14,573 nt of DNA from Candidatus Komeilibacteria bacterium RIFCSPLOWO2_02_FULL_48_11 (lineage in GTDB: Bacteria > Patescibacteriota > Patescibacteriia > UBA2169): positions 1 to 14,573 of the forward strand of contig MHKO01000042.1 in the NCBI GenBank assembly GCA_001818435.1, read 5' to 3'. The position numbers and the translations under genes are program-made. Shown one piece after another: positions 1-6,373 of the stretch. Under the pieces are notes generated by a model. The model saw nothing but the letters and a program-made list of their open reading frames with translations. It had not been told where the DNA came from and made no database searches. Each line of letters opens with the position of its first letter. Positions within the stretch are counted from its first letter, which is position 1.

Positions 1-312
1 AGGATGAAGTTTTTCCAAGTTCCATACTCCCGGCATCATATCCCGCCCCGGACCCCGCCGCAAGCGGGCGGGGTATTGAAAACTAATAAAAGCGAATATA
101 TTTTTGAGATAAGATATGGCGGCGCTAAAGCTAATGCTTTGCAACGCGGCATGTGGACGCACACGGAAAACGCTGAATCCTTTTTCAAAGAACTGCTCGC
201 TGGCGGCTATACAATCAACGAGCCGCTTATTATGTTAATCGCCAAAATTCTCATTTCTCGCAAGGATACGCACGAAAAAATACTAAAGTATTTTTTCGCT
301 CCTCCCAAATAG
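1..312 (+). CDS. 3' end of an unidentified protein (possible restriction endonuclease partner), 5'-truncated by window edge
   Basis: The frame is open to the left edge of the window, so the ATG at base 4 need not be the true start; it ends at TAG 310-312. The visible part is about 103 residues. I do not recognise the family. The C-terminal 75 residues look like a folded domain: an IFEIRYGGAKANALQRG segment, then WTHT, then a helical tail rich in Leu/Ile/Lys. The segment before it (VPYSRHHIPPRTPPQAGG) is Pro-rich and is encoded by a GC-rich palindrome (bases 52-74) unlike the AT-rich remainder, which suggests a repeat lying inside the gene. The gene lies 78 bases upstream of an adenine methyltransferase on the same strand, so by context it could be the cognate restriction endonuclease. 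That is inference from position only; no catalytic PD-(D/E)xK motif is visible in the part present. Confidence 0.5.
   Translation, partial: RMKFFQVPYSRHHIPPRTPPQAGGVLKTNKSEYIFEIRYGGAKANALQRGMWTHTENAESFFKELLAGGYTINEPLIMLIAKILISRKDTHEKILKYFFAPPK
52..74. repeat. GC-rich palindrome inside the first reading frame
   Basis: ACCCCGCC (52-59) pairs perfectly with GGCGGGGT (67-74) around a 7-base loop (GCAAGCG). The surrounding sequence is AT-rich. The palindrome is read in frame and contributes the Pro-rich stretch of the upstream protein. It resembles the other small GC-rich hairpins of this window, for example that at 4110-4126. Confidence 0.6.
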
Positions 313-330
313 ACCAAAAGAATTTAAAAT

Positions 331-368
331 GCTAAAATGACGCTAGAAGATAGCCTAGCGCTTTTAGC
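331..368. promoter_or_regulatory. Imperfect inverted repeat upstream of the methyltransferase
   Basis: GCTAAAA (331-337) pairs with TTTTAGC (362-368), and CGCTAG (341-346) pairs with CTAGCG (355-360). This gives 13 base pairs interrupted by a small internal loop (TGA versus C), with an 8-base apical loop. It lies in the gap between the upstream gene and the methyltransferase, 22 bases before the ATG. It could be a weak terminator (no T-run follows), an RNA hairpin, or an operator for autoregulation as in some restriction-modification loci. The sequence does not decide between these. Confidence 0.45.
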
Positions 369-390
369 TTACTAGAAGAGGCGCACGCGT

Positions 391-1575
391 ATGGAAACAC
401 AGGGCATAAAATACACTGGTTCCAAAAGGGAAATACTCCCTGTTTTATTGGAATTGATAAAGCCGCTTAAAGTAAAAACGGTTTTAGACGGTTTTTCCGG
501 CACCACCAGGGTTTCCCAAGCATTAAAGCAAGCTGGCTATATCGTCCACGCTAACGACATTGCCGATTGGTCAAAAGTGTTCGGCGAATGTTATTTATTG
601 AATAGAAAACCGGCGGGTTATTATTTGCCGTTTATAAATCATCTTAACAATTTGCCTGGAAAATACGGCTGGTTTTCGGCCAATTATGGCGGCGAACCGA
701 ATGGCGGCTCGGCTACGCAGCCAGATGGCCGAAAAAGAATTTGGCAATTGCACAACACCAAAAAACTAGACGTCATTAGAGAAGAAATTGATAAAATCGC
801 CAAAGATAAAATTGAAAAATCAGTGTTGTTAACCAGTTTAATTATAGCGATGGATAAAGTTGACAGTTCCGTTGGCCATCAAGTTTCGTATTTGAGAAAA
901 TGGGCGCCTCGCGCGTATAACACAATGAAAATGGAAGTACCTCGTTTAATAATTGATGATAAAAAGCACCAAGTTTATCAAAAAAATATTTTTGATTTAG
1001 TAAATGACGTTGAAGCGGATTTAGCTTACTTTGATCCGCCTTATGGTTCTTCAAATGATTTAATGCCGCCATCCCGCGTTAGATACGCCTCTTATTATCA
1101 TCTTTGGAAAACCATTTGCTTAAATGACAAGCCAAAATTAGTTGGCGTGGCGAACAGGCGAGAAGACGTGGGCGATACGATTTCCGGCTCTATTTTTGAG
1201 GAGTTCAGAAAAAATGACGAGGGACAATACATTGTTATTGAGGCAATAGAAAGATTAATTAAGAATACGCCGACCAAGTACGTGGTGTTATCTTACAACA
1301 ATAACGGCCGGGCTACTTTTCAGGCGATAAAGGATATATTAAAGAATTTAAAGAAAAAAATATCCATTATTGAAATGGATTACAAAAAGAACGTCATGGC
1401 GACGATAACCCGGACGACAAATGAATGGATTAACGATACTAACGGCAAAAACAAAGAATATTTATTTTTAATTCACAAGAACGGTAAAACAGAAGCCCTC
1501 CCCGAAATTAAAATTGAAAAAATTGACATTCGTAATCTAGCGTTTGTTAACCAACAAAGATTAGCCTTAAATTAA
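391..1575 (+). CDS. D12-class N6-adenine DNA methyltransferase
   Basis: This enzyme would transfer a methyl group from S-adenosylmethionine to N6 of adenine in a specific DNA sequence, protecting it from a partner endonuclease or acting alone. The 394 residues show the D12/alpha-class order: an N-terminal IKYTGSKREILP segment (motif X type), then LDGFSGTTRVSQALKQAGY as the SAM-binding motif I, then AYFDPPYGSS as catalytic motif IV (DPPY) near residue 213. A variable middle region, the likely target-recognition part, lies between them, and a VVLSYNNNGRATF strand follows. Motif I has GTT where GxG is common, which is tolerated in this family. A good Shine-Dalgarno (AAGAGG, 376-381) sits 9 bases before the ATG. 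The gene is visibly AT-richer than recG downstream, consistent with horizontal acquisition. The target site cannot be read from the sequence. Confidence 0.9.
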   Translation: METQGIKYTGSKREILPVLLELIKPLKVKTVLDGFSGTTRVSQALKQAGYIVHANDIADWSKVFGECYLLNRKPAGYYLPFINHLNNLPGKYGWFSANYGGEPNGGSATQPDGRKRIWQLHNTKKLDVIREEIDKIAKDKIEKSVLLTSLIIAMDKVDSSVGHQVSYLRKWAPRAYNTMKMEVPRLIIDDKKHQVYQKNIFDLVNDVEADLAYFDPPYGSSNDLMPPSRVRYASYYHLWKTICLNDKPKLVGVANRREDVGDTISGSIFEEFRKNDEGQYIVIEAIERLIKNTPTKYVVLSYNNNGRATFQAIKDILKNLKKKISIIEMDYKKNVMATITRTTNEWINDTNGKNKEYLFLIHKNGKTEALPEIKIEKIDIRNLAFVNQQRLALN

Positions 1576-1652
1576 AATAAATTAAAGGCCGAGGCCGATA
1601 AACCCCTACCCGCTGGTTGCGGAAGAGGCAGATTTAGTTATAGGATGTTGGT

Positions 1653-3854
1653 ATGGCTATCCATCTGGCGACCCCTATTTCCCAGCTAACCCGCGTGGGC
1701 GCGGTTACTGCTAAACGGCTCTCCAAGCTCGGCATTGCCAATGTCCGGGAGCTGCTGCAGCACTACCCTCTGCGCTACGAGGATTACACCAAAATCCTTG
1801 ACAGCCGGCATCTTGAAAGCGGACTGGCGGGCAGCATGGTTGGGACAATAACTGCCATAGCCAAAAGGGAAACCAGCCATAAACACATGAAGCTCTCTGA
1901 AGCCGAGCTTGATGATGGTTATGGAATCATAAAACTGATTTGGTTCAACCAGCCGTTCATCACTGAAACACTCAAAGAAGGCGACCGGATTATTGCGGCC
2001 GGAACCATAGAGCGCGATTTCAATGGCTGGGTAATAAAAAACCCGGCCTATGAAAAAGCTACTCTTGGCCAAACCTTGCATACGGCCCGCTTGGTGCCGA
2101 TTTATCCAGCCACTTACGGGCTGACGCAAAAACAGCTCCGCTTTCTGGTCAGCCAGGCTTTGGCGGCGGTGGCTGAATTTTGGGAGATTATACCGGAGGC
2201 AATTAAAAAACAAGCCAAGCTGATTGATAAAATTGAAGCCATCCGCGCCATTCACCTGCCCGAGAATCAAGCTGGCTGGCAACGAGCTTTGCGCTATCTA
2301 AAATTTGAGGAGCTTTTTTTAACCCAAATTTTAACCGAGCAGTCGCGCCGCGCTTTGCAGTCCGCCACGGCTCCGGCCATTCCTTTTCAGGAGCAAGCCA
2401 CTAAAGAATTAGTCAGCTCCCTGCCTTTTAAACTGACTACTGACCAGCGCAAAGCGGCCTGGCAGATTTTGAAAGATTTAAGCCAGGCTCGGCCCATGAA
2501 TCGGCTCTTGCAAGGCGAGGTCGGTTCAGGAAAAACCGTGGTAGCGGCCATAGCGGCCTTAAACGCTTCGGAGAGTGGTTTCCAGACAGCCCTGATGGCG
2601 CCGACCGAGATTTTGGCTTTACAGCATTATCAGACCATCAGCCAGCTTTTTCCCGATAAACCAGTAGCCTTGCTTACAAGCAAACACTCGCGCCTATCTA
2701 CCCGCGTCATTCTGAACGGAGCGAAGCGCAGTGAAGAATCCCAGCGTTTATCCACGGGATCCCAGCCAGAGGCTGGTCGGCCTCTGGCCGACTTCGACTC
2801 CGTCCCGCTATCGCGGGACTCCGCTCAGGATGACGGTCTGCAAACTTTGTCTCGCAATGACATTAAAAAAGCCATCAGTGAGGGCAAGGTTGATATTATT
2901 ATCGGTACGCACGCCATTATTCAAAATGACGTTATTTTTAAAAAACTTGGTCTCATAGTCATTGATGAACAGCACCGCTTTGGCGTGGAACAACGCAAAC
3001 AACTTAAAGACAAATCCGTTGTTAGGCTGGTCCCCCACCTGCTTTCCATGACCGCCACCCCTATTCCCCGCTCCTTGGCCCTGACTGTCTATGGGGATTT
3101 GGACATTTCCACTATCCGCGAACTGCCAGTGGGTCGAGTGCCGATTGACACGAAAATTATTGAGAGCTCCGGCCGGGCCCAGGCTTACAGATTCATGGCC
3201 GATAAAATTAAACTTGGCCAGCAGGCGTTCGTGGTCTGCCCGTTGATTGAGGACAGCGATGTTTTGGGGGTAAAATCAGCCACAGCTGAATTTGAGAAAC
3301 TTCAAAAAATTTTTCCCAATATAAAAATCGGACTGCTCCACGGCAAATTAAAGTCCAAAGAAAAAGAAGCGGTTATGGCCGATTTCCGGACTAACCAAAC
3401 CGCGATTTTAGCGGCCACCGCTGTGGTTGAGGTTGGAGTTGATGTGCCCAATGCCAGTATTATGGTTATTGAGGGCGCGGAGCGGTTTGGCTTGGCCCAG
3501 CTTCACCAATTCCGCGGCCGGGTGGGCCGGGGCGAGCAGGCTTCGTTCTGTTTTTTATTTCCCACAACTTCAAGCGCCCAAGTGAAACATCGTTTGCAAG
3601 CGTTTATAAACACCCGCGACGGGTTTGAGATTGCGGAACTGGATTTAAAGCTGCGCGGGCCAGGCCAAATTTACGGCACCACGCAATCCGGATTTGTGGA
3701 GAATTTAAAAATCGCCTCACTCTCTGACAGCGAGCTGATTAGTGAAACTAAAAATTTCGCTAAAATGATTATGGACCAAGACCCCTTGCTGGCACGCTTC
3801 AGGGAGCTCAAAAAAGAATTGCAAAATATTAACCGAGAACTGCATTTGGAATAA
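1653..3854 (+). CDS. recG: ATP-dependent DNA helicase RecG, with a 43-residue repeat-encoded insert
   Basis: RecG remodels stalled replication forks and Holliday junctions in the cytoplasm. All landmarks are present in 733 residues: an N-terminal wedge/OB-fold domain (about 1-160), Walker A GEVGSGKT (288-295), motif Ia ALMAPTEILALQHYQ, motif II DEQH (438-441), motif III SMTATPIPRSLALT, and motifs V/VI EVGVDVPNAS and QFRGRVGRG. The ATG follows AGGA with a 7-base spacer. RecG is usually near 690 residues. The excess here is residues 352-394, exactly the 129-base translation of a palindromic element (2706-2834) between motif Ia and motif II, where homologs have only a short linker. No stop or frameshift results, so the gene is probably functional. 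The gene converges on radA. The only thing in the 272-base gap is the proposed small RNA and its terminator. Confidence 0.97.
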   Translation: MAIHLATPISQLTRVGAVTAKRLSKLGIANVRELLQHYPLRYEDYTKILDSRHLESGLAGSMVGTITAIAKRETSHKHMKLSEAELDDGYGIIKLIWFNQPFITETLKEGDRIIAAGTIERDFNGWVIKNPAYEKATLGQTLHTARLVPIYPATYGLTQKQLRFLVSQALAAVAEFWEIIPEAIKKQAKLIDKIEAIRAIHLPENQAGWQRALRYLKFEELFLTQILTEQSRRALQSATAPAIPFQEQATKELVSSLPFKLTTDQRKAAWQILKDLSQARPMNRLLQGEVGSGKTVVAAIAALNASESGFQTALMAPTEILALQHYQTISQLFPDKPVALLTSKHSRLSTRVILNGAKRSEESQRLSTGSQPEAGRPLADFDSVPLSRDSAQDDGLQTLSRNDIKKAISEGKVDIIIGTHAIIQNDVIFKKLGLIVIDEQHRFGVEQRKQLKDKSVVRLVPHLLSMTATPIPRSLALTVYGDLDISTIRELPVGRVPIDTKIIESSGRAQAYRFMADKIKLGQQAFVVCPLIEDSDVLGVKSATAEFEKLQKIFPNIKIGLLHGKLKSKEKEAVMADFRTNQTAILAATAVVEVGVDVPNASIMVIEGAERFGLAQLHQFRGRVGRGEQASFCFLFPTTSSAQVKHRLQAFINTRDGFEIAELDLKLRGPGQIYGTTQSGFVENLKIASLSDSELISETKNFAKMIMDQDPLLARFRELKKELQNINRELHLE
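2705..2835. repeat. Short inverted-repeat element E1, inserted in frame in recG
   Basis: The ends are CGTCATTCTGA and TCAGGATGACG, inverted with one mismatch in 11. Two internal hairpins are perfect: GCCAGAGG/CCTCTGGC (2765-2772 with 2781-2788) and GTCCCGC/GCGGGAC (2802-2808 with 2813-2819). From GTCAT to ATGAC the element is 129 bases, or 43 codons, and stays open in the recG frame. A further CTCGCAATGAC at 2851-2861 matches the end of element E2, so a second, decayed repeat remnant may adjoin it. No target duplication is evident. Confidence 0.85.
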
Positions 3855-3874
3855 ACCGGCATTGACAAGAACGC

Positions 3875-3904
3875 TGGACCGTGGTTAGTTAATGACAATA
3901 TAAC
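3875..3904 (+). promoter_or_regulatory. Sigma-70-type promoter for the proposed small RNA
   Basis: A -35 like TGGACC (3875-3880, four of six matches) and a -10 TATAAC (3899-3904, five of six) are 18 bases apart. The predicted start, about six bases past the -10, falls at 3910-3911, exactly where the closing stem of the folded RNA begins. A perfect TTGACA also occurs at 3862-3867 but is too far from this -10. Confidence 0.5.
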
Positions 3905-3909
3905 TTCTT

Positions 3910-4072
3910 GGGGGCTGGGGTCCAAGCAGGCGCGCAGCGCTGCGTGCCGCTGGATTACTACTTGTGCGTTGGGCTCCCCACCAACCGCGAGTAGCCTAGG
4001 TCAGTCAGACCTAGCCAGCCCTCTGTTTTGCACTTTTGAACGGGACCAATATTTCTTGGTCCCTCTTTTTTT
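3910..4072 (+). ncRNA. Candidate structured small RNA with a four-way junction core
   Basis: The segment folds with almost no unpaired junction bases. The closing stem is 3910-3918 with 4015-4023 (9 pairs, one G-U). Hairpin A is 3919-3956 (15 pairs, two single-A bulges, loop AGCGCT). Hairpin B is 3958-3994, with outer stem CUACUUG/CGAGUAG and an inner UUGG/CCAA stem. Hairpin C is 3996-4014 (CUAGGUC/GACCUAG, loop AGUCA). An 18-base linker then leads to a terminator. The start coincides with the predicted transcription start. It is not tRNA, tmRNA, RNase P RNA or SRP RNA: I see no T-loop, tag frame, GAGGAAAGUCC block, or SRP domain IV loop. 6S RNA is not excluded but the fold is unlike it. No protein-like frame fits. 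Function is unknown. Confidence 0.55.
4042..4072 (+). terminator. Rho-independent terminator (small RNA / recG)
   Basis: GGGACCAA (4042-4049) pairs perfectly with TTGGTCCC (4056-4063) around a 6-base loop, followed by TC and seven T residues (4066-4072). The T-run is on the plus strand only, so it serves recG and the small RNA rather than radA. Confidence 0.85.
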
Positions 4073-4081
4073 GCGCCTCTT

Positions 4082-4126
4082 CCTGCCTCCTCGGCGGGCA
4101 GGCGGCGCATCCGCCGAAGAGGCGGA
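4082..4126. repeat. Cluster of GC-rich hairpins abutting the radA stop codon
   Basis: CCTGCC (4082-4087) pairs with GGCAGG (4097-4102), GGCGG (4101-4105) with CCGCC (4111-4115), and TCCGCC (4110-4115) with GGCGGA (4121-4126). The three are mutually exclusive alternatives. The last hairpin begins with no gap after the radA TAA (4127-4129, minus strand). No T-run follows on the minus strand, so it is at best a transcript-stabilising or weak terminator structure. Confidence 0.5.
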
Positions 4127-5416
4127 TTATTTTTCAATCCCCAAAATACGCAAAGCTCCTTGGATGTCTTTGATTTTCTCCGGCACAAAAAAATTAGTAA
4201 AACCCAAGCGGCGAGCCTCGCGCATCCGAGTTTCTAAATGAGCCACCAGCCGCACTTCCCCGCCCAAACCAATCTCGCCCAGAGCCACGGATTTTTCCGG
4301 CAAAGAAATATTAGCCAAAGACGAAGCCACGGCCAAAGCCGCGGCCAAATCCAGAGCCGGATCCTTGGCGCGCAAGCCGCCAACAATGTTTAAAAACACA
4401 TCCTGATTTTCCAGCCTCAACCCGGCCCGGCGCTGTAAAACAGCCAGTAATAATTCCAAGCGCGACAAATCAAAACCAGACACGGCGCGCTTGGGGTAGC
4501 CAAAGCTGGTTTTATTGGTCAGAGCCTGAATTTCCACCAAAAACGGCCGCGAGCCGTCCATAATCACGCTCACCACCGAGCCGGGCAAAGTTTCGGGCCG
4601 CTGGCTCAAAAACAATTCCGAAGGATTGCGGACTTCTTCCAAACCATTTTCTCCCATGCTGAAAACCCCAACCTGATTGGTGGGGCCAAACCGGTTTTTA
4701 ACGCTGCGCAATAGGCGGTAAGCGTGAATATCATCGCCTTCCAGATACAAAACCACATCCACCAGATGCTCCAAAGAGCGCGGCCCGGCCACAGCGCCGT
4801 CTTTGGTAACATGGCCAATAATAATAATCGGCGACTGGGTTTGTTTGGCGATTTGCAAGAGCTCGGAAGTGGACAGTTTGATTTGGGTTATACTGCCGGC
4901 TTCAGAATCGTTCTTGTCGCTTGATATTGTCTGAATGGAATCAACAATCACCAAACACGGTTTGCGATTTTGAATAGCGCCGATTATTGAACCCAGATTA
5001 GTTGTTGCTAGAAAACTGAAATTTTCCGGCCCCAGCTTCAACCGGCCCAGACGCAGCCCAATTTGCGCCGGCGACTCTTCGCCGCAGACGTATAAAATTT
5101 CGCCTTTACCCCGCGATAAAATCCCGGCCGCGATTTGCAACACCAAGGTTGATTTGCCAATGCCCGGATCCCCGGCCAAAAGCACCAGCGAGCCCGGCAC
5201 AATTCCGCCGCCCAAAACATTATCCACTTCCAAAAGCCCGACTTGAAGACGAAAAATACCCTCACCCAAATTAAGCGCCACTGGCGCAATCAGTGGACCA
5301 TTCTCCACCGCGAATTCTTTGATTGTCCCCCATTTGTTGCACTCCGCGCACTGGCCCTGCCATTTAAGATACTGGGCATCGCAATGGGTGCAATAATACA
5401 GCAATTTGCCAGTCAT
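4127..5416 (-). CDS. radA: DNA repair protein RadA (Sms)
   Basis: RadA is a RecA-like, hexameric DNA-dependent ATPase that promotes branch migration in recombination and, in naturally transformable bacteria, processing of incoming DNA. Visible in order are a four-Cys zinc finger (CTHC at 9-12, CAEC at 23-26), Walker A GDPGIGKST (82-90), the RadA-specific KNRFG motif (240-244), and a C-terminal Lon-protease-like domain with LDLAAALAVASS and ALGEIGLGGEVR. The length of 429 residues is slightly under the usual 450-460. I chose the ATG at 5416, with AAGG about 10 bases upstream. A TTG two codons earlier (5422) is possible but has poorer spacing. RadA is the last gene of the minus-strand series and is separated from dsbA by repeat E2. 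It may have its own promoter. Confidence 0.96.
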   Translation of the reverse strand: MTGKLLYYCTHCDAQYLKWQGQCAECNKWGTIKEFAVENGPLIAPVALNLGEGIFRLQVGLLEVDNVLGGGIVPGSLVLLAGDPGIGKSTLVLQIAAGILSRGKGEILYVCGEESPAQIGLRLGRLKLGPENFSFLATTNLGSIIGAIQNRKPCLVIVDSIQTISSDKNDSEAGSITQIKLSTSELLQIAKQTQSPIIIIGHVTKDGAVAGPRSLEHLVDVVLYLEGDDIHAYRLLRSVKNRFGPTNQVGVFSMGENGLEEVRNPSELFLSQRPETLPGSVVSVIMDGSRPFLVEIQALTNKTSFGYPKRAVSGFDLSRLELLLAVLQRRAGLRLENQDVFLNIVGGLRAKDPALDLAAALAVASSLANISLPEKSVALGEIGLGGEVRLVAHLETRMREARRLGFTNFFVPEKIKDIQGALRILGIEK

Positions 5417-5465
5417 AAACAAACAGCCTTGTTCAATTATCGTTTTGCTGTTTGTTTTTGTTTAT

Positions 5466-5471
5466 ATTATA
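5466..5471 (-). promoter_or_regulatory. Possible -10 element for radA
   Basis: Read on the minus strand this is a perfect TATAAT about 50 bases before the radA start, between repeat E2 and the gene. I see no convincing -35 at 16-18 bases, so the promoter is tentative. Confidence 0.35.
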
Positions 5472-5496
5472 ACCTACTCGTTTGCCCAAAATATCG

Positions 5497-5646
5497 TTGT
5501 CATTGCGCCTGCCCGCCTCTGGAGGGAGAGAGCCACCCGAAGCCTACTGGCGAAGGGTGGCGACTGAAGCCAGCCAGAGGCTGGCCACCCTTTGGGCGGC
5601 AATCCCAGAATTAATTTCGGGATTGCCGCGTCACTCGCAATGACAA
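5497..5646. repeat. Short inverted-repeat element E2 (dsbA-radA gap)
   Basis: The termini TTGTCATTGCG (5497-5507) and CGCAATGACAA (5636-5646) are perfect 11-base inverted repeats. Inside, GCGGCAATCCC (5596-5606) pairs perfectly over 11 bases with GGGATTGCCGC (5619-5629). A GGGTGGC copy can pair with either of two GCCACCC copies. The CCAGCCAGAGGCTGG module is shared with E1 and, in a variant form, with E5. No protein-coding frame fits this 256-base gap; the rest is the radA promoter region. Confidence 0.85.
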
Positions 5647-5672
5647 TAGACGCGCAAGTCTTGTGTATCTTA

Positions 5673-6332
5673 CTATAACTTAGCCAGTTCTGCCAAGACA
5701 ATGCTTTCAAAATCCTCAAAACTCACCACCCCGCTGAAAGCCTGGTCCCCAATCACAAAAGTGGGCGTCAAATTCACTCCCAAAGCCTGGCCTTCCAAAA
5801 AATCCCGCTGCGCCAGCTCGGCCACAGCTTGGTCTTTCAAACAGCTGCTAAACTTATCCAAGTCTAAATTCAGTGATTGGGCGGCTTTGGTCAGGTCAAT
5901 CTCGCCCAGCTCCACTTGCTTGGAAAAAAGCAAATCATGATAAGGCCAAAACTTGCCTTGTTTGTCGGCGCAACGGGCCGCCACTGCCGCTCCCTGCGAA
6001 AATCCCGGATGCAAAGGAAAATCTTTCCAGACATGTAAAACCCGGTCCCCGTAAGCGGCAAAAATCCGCTCAACTACCGGATGCATCTCGCGGCAGGCCG
6101 GACAGGCAAAATCGCCGTATTCAAACAAAACCAAACTGGCGCTGTCCTCGCCCTCATTTGGGCTTTCGGAATAAAATTGCGGCCGAGCAATGCCTTCAAA
6201 AGGATTGTTTTTGGCAACGCGCGCCTGCCTATCGCGAACAGTGCTGACGCCAAAAAAAATTATTATGATTATCCCCAGGGCCAGCAAGAAAAAAATACTT
6301 ATATTGTGCTTATGGGACATACTCTTTTCCAT
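5673..6332 (-). CDS. Membrane-anchored DsbA-like thiol:disulfide oxidoreductase
   Basis: This is a thioredoxin-fold protein of the DsbA/Thioredoxin_4 type, expected to act outside the membrane forming or rearranging disulfides in exported proteins. Of 219 residues, 11-28 form one hydrophobic anchor. The active site CPAC is at 77-80 within FEYGDFACPAC, and the cis-proline loop LTPTF has Pro190. Two extra cysteines (121 and 164) fall within the helical insert. The start is uncertain: M1 (6332) comes out of a low-complexity purine tract. M5 (6320), preceded by GGA at 8 bases, may be the true start. The gene follows the beta-propeller gene with a 31-base gap and is downstream of a Cys-rich exported pilin-like protein, a plausible client. 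Confidence 0.88.
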   Translation of the reverse strand: MEKSMSHKHNISIFFLLALGIIIIIFFGVSTVRDRQARVAKNNPFEGIARPQFYSESPNEGEDSASLVLFEYGDFACPACREMHPVVERIFAAYGDRVLHVWKDFPLHPGFSQGAAVAARCADKQGKFWPYHDLLFSKQVELGEIDLTKAAQSLNLDLDKFSSCLKDQAVAELAQRDFLEGQALGVNLTPTFVIGDQAFSGVVSFEDFESIVLAELAKL

Positions 6333-6373
6333 TCTCTATTTTCTATTTTCCATCCTCTATTCTCTATCTCAAT
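6331..6373. repeat. Low-complexity tract, minus-strand polypurine
   Basis: On the minus strand it is made of variants of GGAAAATAGA and AGAGAATAG. It covers the stop of the beta-propeller gene, the whole gap, and the start of the DsbA-like gene. Tandem-like drift makes the start codon choice there unreliable. Confidence 0.6.

Noticed and set aside
1686..2282. Minus-strand reading frame of 198 codons opposite recG
   Set aside because: It overlaps the well-conserved RecG N-terminal domain; no motif or ribosome site supports it.
2705..2835. recG as a pseudogene disrupted by the element
   Set aside because: The element spans whole codons without a stop, and every helicase motif on both sides remains in one frame.
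3910..4023. tRNA, tmRNA, RNase P RNA or SRP RNA in the recG-radA gap
   Set aside because: The cloverleaf-like fold has no T-loop sequence or anticodon geometry, no tag-coding frame, no RNase P P4 block and no SRP domain IV loop.
3958..4241. Two overlapping frames in the recG-radA gap
   Set aside because: Both run through the folded RNA, the terminator and the radA end. Composition and structure fit an RNA, not a protein.
5417..5422. TTG start two codons upstream for RadA
   Set aside because: Only about 4 bases separate it from the AAGG, while the ATG at 5416 has about 10 and is the more usual codon.
5243..5614. Plus-strand frame running from inside radA into repeat E2
   Set aside because: It is part antisense of radA and part translation of a palindromic repeat; no domain.
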